Source: Antedon mediterranea
Taxonomy: Eukaryota; Echinodermata; Crinoidea; Comatulida; Antedonidae
NCBI RefSeq assembly: GCF_964355755.1
Contig: NC_092674.1
Span: forward strand, 10,237,001 to 10,301,000
Direction: 5' to 3'
Length of the DNA stretch: 64,000 nt
The position numbers were made by a program, and so were the translations under genes. A model generated the notes under the pieces. It did no database searches and was not told where the DNA came from. It was given only the letters and a program-made list of their open reading frames with translations. The first letter of the stretch is position 1. Every line of letters begins with the position of its first letter. Below, in pieces: positions 12,401 through 24,400 of the stretch.

Positions 12401-15400
12401 TTTCCCCCCAATTTCCTGAGCTACTTTGTGACATTCTTTGTGTCATGTTAATCCAATAATGTATTCTTAATTTGGTTAAGGTCAGGGTTAGAAATTAATT
12501 GTTTTATTAAATTATTTGTGACAATCTTGAAGATATGGCAACCCGAAATGTATGAGAATCAAAAAAGATAAAGCTATGATAATCCAATCCTTTATTTTCC
12601 TGAGACTATACTTCATCATATACTGTATTCTTCAGTAACTATGTGATTTTCCAAGCTACAAAAGATCACTTTCAAATGGTCTATAATAAAATAATTTAAT
12701 TGTATGCAAACATGCATAAATAAACCTGTGTGAATACGGCAGCTACCGACCATCAGGCTGTATTGTCTAAATTTAGTAAGTACAATATAAAACTTACCAT
12801 AAACCACATGTTCAAATTATTCAAATAAATATTTTTCAGCTGAATTAAATTTGCTTCTAAAATTAATCTATTCTATTTCACTGCCCTTCTAATATTCATT
12901 TAAGTATAACAATTTATATTATTATATAGTATTATAATTTATAACTTAATTGGCCCAGCCGTAGAAGTGAAGGCTTGTCTCATGAGAAATAAAGAAGTTA
13001 GAATAAATTGAAATAAACGAAGCAACAAAATTAAAGAAGTCTGAGTCTGTAATAGGATGAATCTATTTTTAGCACTTAAAAAATCCTTTACGGATTTAAA
13101 ATAACAAGGCTTTATTCTAATGATATCAGTATTTTTGTAACAAAAGCAAACATCCATATTATCGGCCTAAAAATGCTCAAGTGTAGGAGAGACATCAGAC
13201 ACTAAAGCCCAGTTCACTTAGTGTTTAGATTCTTTACAGCCAGCATAATCAGCCTAATGGAATATGAACATTTCACCAAAACCATGGATAACGCTTGAAA
13301 CAAAAATACTTCATTAGGGCCTGTTCAGACCTACAGAATATGCTTTCATATCATCAAAGCATACAACTCCATAGGTCTGAACCAGAAAAAGATTAGTGGA
13401 AGCCACTTCTTACGACACTGATCTTTCGTTTGTTTGTTACGACAGCTCAAGGTACAGTACAAGATTAGTGAATGACGCTTACAATTGGAAAGTCAACGAT
13501 TTTGACCTCCAATCAATAAAATTTACTCTTGCATACAAATCGATGACACTTCACTGTCTAACGAAAGCGTTAGTTAAGCGAGTCTGAACACTTTGCTGCT
13601 ACGACGACGCATTGCTTGCAATACGAAATGGATCCCTTAACCTTAGTAAGGAACTGCATTAATCATGTACCCATTTTTACTCGAGTCCTAGAAGAAGACT
13701 ATATCTTTACTCATTGATATTCTTCATATAAAGCTAATGTACGCAGTGAGTGATTCACACTTCTCCAATCTCAGTAAACAAAAAAAACCTATATGATGAT
13801 TTATTTATCATTGATCGAATAAACATGACTCTGAAATGAGTTCCTGTACATACATGTTGAATCAATTTAGTATACTCTAACAATATGACAACACACAGCA
13901 GTGTGATTAATAATAATATCCTTGGCATTTGATCAAATTTAGCAACTAATTTATGAATAATAGAGCTGACACTTGGCTGTAACAATCTAAATTTTAGATT
14001 TATTGAGAAACTACAAAAAATTACAATTCGAAACTTTGGAACTTTGCTTTTTTTTTTGTTATTGTTTCAAATAAAAACAATATATATAGAATGAAAAAAA
14101 ATGCTACGATTTTTTTTAATGGTTCCAAAAAAAGGTATAAAATTAAGAAAAGGAAAAACCGAAATTGTTTTGTTTATCTCTTATAAGGTAAAGTTCATAC
14201 AGCCGGATACAAATACTGCAGTTCCTGGCTAGCATTAAATGCAATAAAAACAAAACAACACATGTGCAATATTGAAAGCACAACACACAAAAATATGAAT
14301 CATGATGATAAGGTATATACAAGTGGACAGAAACCGTAAACAAAATAATGCACATTTGGATTCATTTTTTTTCTTTTTGCAATAATTTGTTACTAATAAA
14401 TCATTTAGACATTCTTTTAGGGGGACACTTGAGTATCTTAATGATGTCCCCAGGTTATTGTATTATTTTCTAAGGCAAACTTATACTTTATTTAACAGTA
14501 ACTTTATTTGTACAGTTGCAGATATGTTCTTGTATGTTTAATTTAGTAGTTTGAAAGCTGTATATAGAAATTATAAAAATGGAATTGGAGGAAATCGAAC
14601 CAAGACCCACAGATCTTCTGTTTAATATGCAGGCATCCATTCTACCAATAGACCATTGGTACTCTCCACCATACAATTGTCAGAAGCTATTAAAACGAAA
14701 TTGTCCGTCAACTTGGAAACTAACTATTTATGTTTACTTTTGGATTTAAGGTTGTTTTCCTTAGAATTAAATATAAAATCAGTTTAACTCAAAAATTATA
14801 AAGAAAGCAAAATATGGACAAACAACATTAATAGAATTACACAGTGAGTTATTCACTTTTTAATATGCAAACGGAAGAAAAAAAAAATGTTTTGTGGTCT
14901 GTAAATTATTTTCATTCATATCATTTATACATTAGGATATAGTACATGACACATTGCTGACTTCCTGACTTTCAGTTCACTTGTCAACATAACACAAATA
15001 TATAAAACTCTTGAATTTTGAATGAGAGATGCGTGTATAACTAATGAGAAATAACAAAAAAATTTGATCTTTCGATTTTTGATGAATCGAATTCAAGGTT
15101 TGCTGTAACTATATAAAAATAAGACAAATAATTTAGTAATTTAGTGAACATTTTTATTCCTAGTAGTAAATGTTAAAATCATTGTATTTGATACCTAAAA
15201 CTTTTTGTTTTTAAATTTCTTTGCGAATGGCTATCAATATCATAGAGATTATTGAGGTTTGCATGGCGAAATCAAATGTTGATTTAAGTTTTGCGGTACA
15301 CCACGTATGTTAGTTCTCCTAAGACGATCAAAGCATATTGATCGAAACGTCGAGAAACTCAACAGTTCTTTTCAGAACTAACAACAACAATCATCAATTA

Positions 15401-18400
15401 ATAATATAAATATAATATTATAACTATAACGAATTAGGATGACTATAACGAGGCATTTAATAAAAAGGCAAATTGCCTTAAAATGTAAATGTGACATGTT
15501 TCGAGAAACTATTCTCATCATCAGAACAGTAGTGCTTTTATACCAATAGGACATATTACTATAACGAACATTTAACATTTTAGTATATTTTTGTTGATTC
15601 AAGAAATAATTCCCAACTAATAAGGGAAGGGTGTGAGCAGAAGACAAAGATAAGATAATTAATGTGGATGACAAATGTATTAATTTTTTCTATATCATGA
15701 ATAAATGATATTATGTATTAGTATCACAGTGTAATAATTGAATGTATGAAAAAGAAATACAAAAAAAGATGCATGATAAATTGACTGTAATACGAATAGT
15801 ATACTTCAATCAAATTAATTTGCCAATGTTGTGTTATTATAAGCAGAAACGGAAATCTGTTCATTTCAGTCAAGCCAACGACGACAGGTGTCAACAAAAA
15901 TGTTTTAAAAGATTTGAAAGTTTAACAAAAGAAAACAAAAACCTGTCCTTTTAATATCCAATCATGTTGATATAAAGTTTACGGTACACAACGTATATTA
16001 GTTCTGAAAAGACGTTTCGATCAATATGCTTTAATCGTCCTCAGGAGTGAGAATGAAGAAAGTCCAGGAGAAACTAAAATGCGTGGTGAACGTACCGCAA
16101 ACTTTATATCAACATTTTATTTCGCCATGCAAACCTTCAAATAATATAATATCCAATCATGTAATGTGTTTTAATATTAAAAATCTCATACGAGTATCAT
16201 AATGCTGGTATATATTCATTGTGGCATGTTTGTAGTAAATAAATGTGTACACGTTTCTGCAATATTGATATTTATTGGTAAAACAATAGCTTTATATAAA
16301 TTTATTTCATCAATAACTGTCATTGTTTTATTTATAACAGTAATTCTAGCACAGATTTGCCAGTGCTAGGATTTAGTAATGTTGAAAGATAATATCAGGT
16401 GGTCACAGAATCAGTTGCCCGGGGTCCTGTGGCCACCACAAATTTACACTGGGCAACTAAATTTATAAAGGTCTGACCCAACAGGCAACCTAATAAAATC
16501 CTTTACCACCAATTTAACACAAGTTGGTCTGACTTTCTGATTACAAATCTTTACTAGTTTACAGTGAAACAACAAAAATATGGGGCAACCAAACCTTCCT
16601 TTATTTTAAATTGGGTAAATGTTTGGAAATAAGTTACAGTATGGAATTTTAAATAAAAAATTTATACATTTGCTACAATTGCAGAATTAACTTCTGCTAT
16701 AAATTATATGATAGATAACTGTTACAGGGCGAATACTCTTCATATTCATTGATTTAAAAAAAAACTGTAAGGGAAATATCCCTAAATTTATGAATAGGAA
16801 TTATCTGTATAAACAGTATACAGTATCTCAATAAAACCTGAAAAATACTAGATACTGTTGTTATAGTTTACAGAATGCAGCAGCACATGAACATGTTATA
16901 AACAGCTCATTTTATTTTTGATAAATTACATTGTCAACGTTCTTCATTACAAAATGAACGGATCAATCATATTTTTTTGTAGAAAACTATTGTACACTCT
17001 CTAATGTTACCAATATACACACACAGTGGTAAACTAAAAATAGAATCATAACTGATATAAGGTTAATTCAGCTGTACAGGAAGTCTTTAGTTCTCTTGAA
17101 CAACCAAGAAAAGACATCATGTGCAATACAAGAAAGTAAGCTAACCAACAAGACTGATTAGGATATAGCAGGGTTATTTATAACTTACCGTATACGTAGC
17201 ATATAAATAACAGCTAATATGTTTAAAGCTCTGTCTACACTATCAAACTAATTTGACAAAAAAATTGTGAAGTGCCCAAATATGGTAGTGATAATGATAT
17301 GCTTAAATATGGTAGTGAAATGACATAAATCATGTCTATATATGGGCACATCACATGTTTTTCACATACATTTTTTTTAGTGTAGACAGAGCTTTAGGTT
17401 TCGTTTAATCACTTTCCTGTAGCAACTCTTGGCCTTCTGAATGTTAAGTATTGAATTTATCAGTTATTATTTTAATCAGTCTTTGAGCTCCAAATTAGAA
17501 AAGCTTTATATTGTACATTTTAATAAATAGTGTACCGAGTTCTTACTTGCATAGTAAATTATACAAAATCAACAGCTTAACATCCATTTCCAAAGGATAA
17601 AGTAATCATAGCACAATTATGAACAACTTAGTAAAACATAAAAAACATCATTATTCTGTTTCAAGAAAAGGGAGGAGAGTAGGAGGCTTCCTTCCCCAAA
17701 AATATTGATATTTGTTATAACTTATATATATTTACATTATATATATATAATTATTATATTGTTCAACTCTGCATTTGATGACTACTGTCACTGTTAAGTG
17801 GTGATGAAAAAAAAAATTGTAAAAAATAATAATGTTATTATCATTACTCCATGTTATTATATATATTATAATATGCACACATCCTTTATTGATTTGAAGA
17901 ATTGAATACTATAGATATAATATATCTTTAAAGTGTATAGCCTACTGCACTTTAATAATCACTTCATGTTTGTCAAGAGATAGATTTGCAGCAATGTGGC
18001 TCCTATTATTGCTATTTGGCTAACAAATCAAACAAAAAAAAGCTTATCTGGTATGTAAACACATATTGTAGATTATAAACATACTAAACGGACGTAGTAA
18101 ATCAAATAAAAGAATTTCAAATCAGGTTAGCACTGTTATTAGAACAATAGACGGATTGTGATTTCTCTATAAACATATCCACAGAAAAAAATGTTTGGGA
18201 AAATGTTTAAGCATGCTATTTTGTAATTTTGCACGCAATTAAAAAAAGTTTTAAAATATTTATTTATTTATTTATTTAACTTTGTTTTGTTTTACTTATT
18301 TATTCATTTGATGTCTACTGTCTAGTATTCAATTTTGAAAAAAACATTTAGAGTAAAATAGGATAACAATTACTTTTATATGAGGCCACCTTGTATGTAA

Positions 18401-21400
18401 TTATGAGGTTAGAACTAAATCCGATTGTTCAGAGAAGTTGACATTTTCATTTGTAAATAATGAAAACATACATAGCTATTATAAATTGCAAATACTGTAA
18501 ATTAAAGAAAAAAATGCTTATGAGGTCACCTTTTAAGTATGAGGTTATAGAACTAATCCGATTACTCAGAAGTTGACATTTTCAATCTAGATAATGATGT
18601 ATTTTTATTAGTATGAAATATGTAGTATACCACTTGACACCAACTATTTTTACTCTCAGTAACTGGGTGGTCATTGAACTCTAAGGATGGTCCTTATAAA
18701 GAGACCACCAAATATTGTTCAACATCATCATGATATTTTATATATAGTATTATAGTATAACTGAAGTTGGTCAACCATTTATGATGGGCTTACTTTTGAG
18801 CCGTTGACAATTCACTGACTAACTGATTACCTGTTAATGACCTGTTTAATCAATTAAAATTAATTTAAATGTTTCCTGTGCAATATCCTGAATTGTTTGC
18901 AGTTGCCTTGCACTGATTCAATTAGCATTAATTAGTGTACACAATGATACTATCCATTATTCTGTGCCCAAATATGGTAGTGATATACCCAAATATAGTA
19001 GTGATATACCCAAAGATGGTAGTGATATACCCAAATAATGGTAGTGATATACCCAAATAAGGTAGTAATATACCCAAATATGGTAGTGATATACCCAAAT
19101 ATGGTAGTGACATACACAATTATGGTAGTGATATGTCATGTCCATATGTGTACATCACATTTTTGTGTACATCACGTTTTTTTGTCTGTCACAGTGTAAA
19201 CAAATCTTTACTTACAGTATGCCCAAAAAATAGATACAGGTGTACCCTTTCAGGACCCAAGAAAGTGCCCCGTTAATAGGGTTGTCACCTGAATAATAGT
19301 TGGCTGTGAGGTTATACCTTTTGTATCCAAGATTTCAAGATCTAAAACTCTACAATCGATTAGTCTCTTTCTAAAAAACATGGATCTTTGCCAGTAAACA
19401 ATAAGAAGAAAGTACAATTTCTGTAATGTTATAACAATACTATGTAGTGTGGCAGCCAAAATAAGAAAGTACAATTTCTGTAATGTTATAACAATACAAT
19501 GTAGTGTGGCAGCCAAAATAGACAGAATGAAATACTGCTATAAAAATAAACAACTATTTTTTTTCTTCAAATGTTCTTTAAAAAAGATTCTTTTAAACTT
19601 CCCAATATAATTAGTGTTAACTATGACTTGGAACATACTGTAGTAACTATTTGTATAGTAACCATAGATGCAGTGGAGTATTTTATTTCTAATGTCTAAT
19701 AAAACTCAACTAGTTCAAGATTAATGAAATACCGAATTGTATTACATTCAGTATACAATTCCAATTTGAAATAAGACACCTAACATATTAACATTATTAC
19801 ACTCATGTATGCTCATAAAACCCTTATTATAAATACAAATACGGCAGGGCTTTACATTTATACTGTTTGCTAGCAGTAGATCTTTGCTAGTTAAAAGATT
19901 CAAAATTAGCCAGTAATAAAAAAAAAAAAATTACTTTTCAGTCTAATCAAAGAGGGTGTATTTAATCTTGATATGTTAATTAATATAAAATTTGTAAAAT
20001 GAATTTATGAATTTCATATCTTTTTCAATGTAAATTTCAAAATGTAAGGGTTGCCCAGGTATTGATTGTTTATTTACAATCGTATTATATCATCATCATC
20101 AATAACAACAATCATATCACTTTTAAAACAGAAAATATTCTTAGTGTTACTGCAGTCTACATCAGTTCTCAATAAAACGTTGATATTACAATTTCAATTC
20201 AATTCAATTCAATTTCAATTCAATTTCTTTATTGCTGCAAATGCCATCAAGGGCTAATATCCGCTTAAACATACTACATCATACAAACATATACATATTT
20301 ACGTTTCAAACAATATTAATAATATTTCAAATAACAATAATAAGGTTTATATATCACATGAATATTAATTTCTTACTGTATTACTATAAAAATCTTGAAG
20401 ACAAATTGTTTTCATGTTCATTCCATCACTAATGTATTCATTTATATTTTTATTGTTTTGTTAATTCCAGCTGGAATATTTACATATTAACTGCCTATGA
20501 CACAATGCTGACACAGACAGCCATTTTATTTACCACATTTTATTTCCCGCCAAAGACATCCTACTGTAGCTTTACTATCACTGGGAATTCTGACAATTTT
20601 TTATTCAGTCCTGAAAGATTATACCTCATTTAACAATAATGGCCTGTAAAAGTTGCCAGAATTTTGAAATAAAATCTGCCACAATAACTATAAGCATTGG
20701 ATTTCATTGGGCGAAAGCTATAAATTAAACCTGCCAACAAATGTAGATAAAAAAGAAAATATAAAGCTAGCTATGACTAGAAATGAAATAGGGGAAACAT
20801 TACTTTTTTTAAAGTTAATTTTTTAAAACAGTACAAATTTTAAGAATCTAATGCTTAACCCACTGATTGGTCATGACATATTAATTGATAAGGCTTCTAT
20901 TAATTGTTACTATAACTATTGAATATAAATTTGTATTACGCACTTAAATAAAATTATGAATTCGAGAAATTAAGTTAAATTTATTTTTTTGCTTGCTTTA
21001 ACACGTTCACTGCCACGACGTATTTATACGTCAAAAATTGCGTGTCGCTACTTGCCAAGACGTAATACTACGTCAAAATCGTAGCACTTTTGTATTGTAT
21101 GTAGAATCGCTGGCAGTGGTGATTGGAACAGGAATTATCGCATGGCAGTTTATGAATGATGTACGTAAACGATAATCTAAAAATAAATGTCATATGTTTG
21201 TTTGTGTTTATTCCCTCATGCATTGAATATGGTTGATACGATGGCGCCCTCACACTCAATATAATCATCTCAAACATGTCATAAATTGCGCTAATAGTAA
21301 ATAAAAATAATAAAGGATGAAATGATTCAGTGTGGTTTACTGTTTTTATCTCTCGATGATAGGGTGGGTCAGAGGATGGGGGTCAGATATTGACCCCAGC

Positions 21401-24400
21401 TTGTGACGTCATTGGAAATAAATACTATAATTACGCTATAATAATAATAATCATTTTTTATTTTAAAATAACACAAAATGGCATGTAATACACAGCCGGT
21501 CATTTCTCATCTCTTTGGATTACCGGTACACATTTTATTTACTCGTGATATGCTTTGAAGCAGTTGACTACACAGAGGGAGGGTCTTTGAGGGCAGACAG
21601 GACAGTAGTAGCGTGTTTCTTTTCTAACCTGTGCATTTGCGCAGACAACGCATCTTTTGGCACGATTGGCTTTCTTTTCCGAAGCTGGCAGCACATCAAG
21701 GTAATGAAATGCGGCCCCGGCCGGGGCAGGTGGGAGTGGGTCCCCTTTCTCCTGAAGAGCAGTATATGCATCTCCTAGCAAACTAACTGTCAGACTGTCA
21801 CGAAATTCCAAAAGTGACATATTTTTCCCGGTTTTATCTTTATACATTATATGGGAATTTATAATACACATCTCAATTATATGTAGGCCTATCTTTTTAT
21901 ACCAGCGAAGCGTCTTACGTAAAGAAGAATAATAAGACAACATCTGGTCGGACGTGTCAATTCCCATGTTGTAGTCGCCAATAATATTTGGTTTGTTCTG
22001 AATTTTACCATTTCGATTCGTAACATCGACCATCTCAACTCTGTGCATGTTCGATATTGTTAGCACGTTTCGTTTGTCCTTCCATTTACAAACGACTACT
22101 GATTCGGACCGTTTCCATTCAATTTCTCCTTTCTTCAATTTTCTGTTTATCACATCCTTGGGGTTTTCGGTGCGATCAAATCTGAGCGTTCCACATAAGT
22201 ATGTAGAATGCTGGGTTAGGTGTTTTGTCAGCCCTACAGAATTATAATAATTGTCCGTATACAAAACATGGCCTTTGTCCAGGTAATCTTTCATAAGTTC
22301 TAAAACTATAGCTGCAGTCAGTCCTAGGCCTTCATTATCTTCAATAATCCCAGCTCCAGTGTATATAGCGATTTTTATGATCATACCTCGCGATTCACAT
22401 AGTTCATAAAATTTCACCCCATACTTGTGGCGTTTATTCTTTATGTACTGTCGAAATAGTAGCCTGCCGCGCCAAAGTACCATTGATTCGTCAAGGCACA
22501 ATTTCTTTGTTGGATAATAAATGTTCTTCATCGTGTCATTGAAATGATCCACAAGAGGTCGTATCTTGTATAATCTATCATCATGATGTGCTTCATTATC
22601 AACGAAGTGCCAGAATCGTAACATTAGTTGAAAACGGTTACGGGACATAACACCGCCGAATAATGTGTTCTTGTACAAGACATTAGAGCTCCAGTAGTGC
22701 TCCAATGTTGGTTTATTATTTGGACCAAGTTGAATCATTAGAGCAAGGAACTTCTTCATCTCAACTGCGTTCGTATTGTACCAGGCATGCATACGTGAAG
22801 AACGTGTCAACGGTCTGTTTTTATTGATCTCCGATATAGCATATTTGTTCATTTCGGTAACCATCATATCTATTATCGGTGGCGTAATAAACAATTCAAA
22901 AAAATCAAAGGGTGATGCATCATCTGGCATTTGGATTTTTAATCCAGGGATCTCTGAAAATATAAAATCTGGTGGGTCCTCTGCAACGTCTGTCCATACA
23001 TGATGCCCACCACCACGGCGAGCAGCAGCACCACGGCGAGCAGCAGCACCACGCGGCACACGACGAGGTGCACGACCACGTCTTGGACTTCCTACTGGAG
23101 ATGCATTCCTTCCGCGCCCGACTGCTCGGCCGCGCCCTCCTCTCATTCTTGGGCCACGCCCGCGGGGTACAGGTCTACCACGCATCACCACTGCTGGGCC
23201 TACGTCTGTGTCATCCGAAGAAGTGATACTATGATCACTATCTGCATAATCACTACTCATGTCATCTTCACTATATTCATCAATTGATCGCATATCAGAA
23301 TCTGTATCTACATCATCTTCATCGTCTGCCATAAGTATAGCTATAGCTTGGTCAGCACTAATGTTTTCCGCCATTGTGAACAGCAATGTGGGCAATGATG
23401 TACCGCATGCACGTGGACAATGACGTATGAGCGTGGACAATGACGTATATGAACAGTTTGACCGATTTTAGCGCGGAAAATCCCTGACGTATATTTACGT
23501 TCCTGGCAAAGTCAATAAAATTGTTGGACCATTGCCAGTGACGTATTTATACGTCTCAACGGTTTTTCCCGCCATCGTATTTTGAATGACATCATGATAG
23601 TCTGTGACCAGATGTTACACTTTCAAACTGTAATTTAATATGTAAACGGGACTTGGCACTGGGACAGAAATTACGGAAAATGCCTTGGCAGTCAATGTGT
23701 TAACATGCCCTTATGAAAATGGATAATATTTTTTTAATAGAGTATTATGGTTAAATTTTAATGAAATTTTATTTAGTTATAGAAATTATATTTAATTTAA
23801 ATATGTAATGTACATGTACAAAGGGCATACTGCAATTGAACCAATAATATTTGCTTTAAAATATAGTTCATCATTGTTAATGTAAATACCAAGAGTCGTA
23901 GTAAAATGCATTTACTCTAATAAATAACAAATCTTATAGCCGGTTGGTTGTACTTTGGATTTACACAGATGAATGATTGTCTGAATAGTGGGCGTAAATG
24001 GATCTCAAATTTGTTTGTTAATGGTTGAAATATTACAGTATTATAGTTTTTACCATCTGTCAGAAACCATCCTCCTCTCTAACCCCATATCAAATTAATT
24101 AAACATCATTCATTAATAATTTCGAAAACATTTTAATTAAATCTATAGCAGCACATATATTTATTGTGAGAGAATAAGATCCTATTTCTGCTGCAAACAA
24201 ATAACCGGTTAATAACCGTGTGAATAAATTAAGCCCAATTTCTTGGGAACATAAAAGGAAAAATTTTTAGAAACTGATCATTAAATGGCAGCGTAAAAAC
24301 ACTCAATCACTTCTGTGTTAAAACTTCATTTAACCAGAATAACTGCAATGCAAAATAACAGTATTTGATTGACAGCCGCCGACACACATAAATTTGGACA

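Larger units (their letters stand above)
21002..23699 (-). mobile_element. piggyBac transposon, apparently complete, TTAA-flanked
   Basis: TTAA at 20998-21001 and 23700-23703. Terminal inverted repeats CACGTTCACTGCCA (21002-21015) and CACATTGACTGCCA (right end, reversed) match at 12 of 14 bases. The element is 2,698 bp with one uninterrupted transposase gene on the same strand as the host AFF gene. Internal features: four GACGTA-N4-TACGTC palindromes next to the ends and a 20-bp direct repeat upstream of the transposase start. No frameshift or stop was seen, so it is young and might be active (inference). Confidence 0.93.

Noticed and set aside
15317-15380. Coding remnant PEDDQSILIETSRNST as a retroelement protein
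   Set aside because: The frame is broken here by a lost base and in the 16011-16046 copy by a stop; I could not tie it to a named protein. It stays as an alternative to the ribozyme idea.
18928-19145. Minus-strand open frames with repeated GISLPYLG / YHYHIWV
   Set aside because: Translation of the 21-bp tandem units inside the MITE (21 is a multiple of 3).
19250-19516. 88-codon minus-strand open frame with an internal repeat
   Set aside because: The peptide repeat follows a 57-bp DNA duplication; no other support.
23375-23440. N-terminal 22-codon extension of the transposase
   Set aside because: It would begin at a TTG; the ATG at 23374 has the better context.
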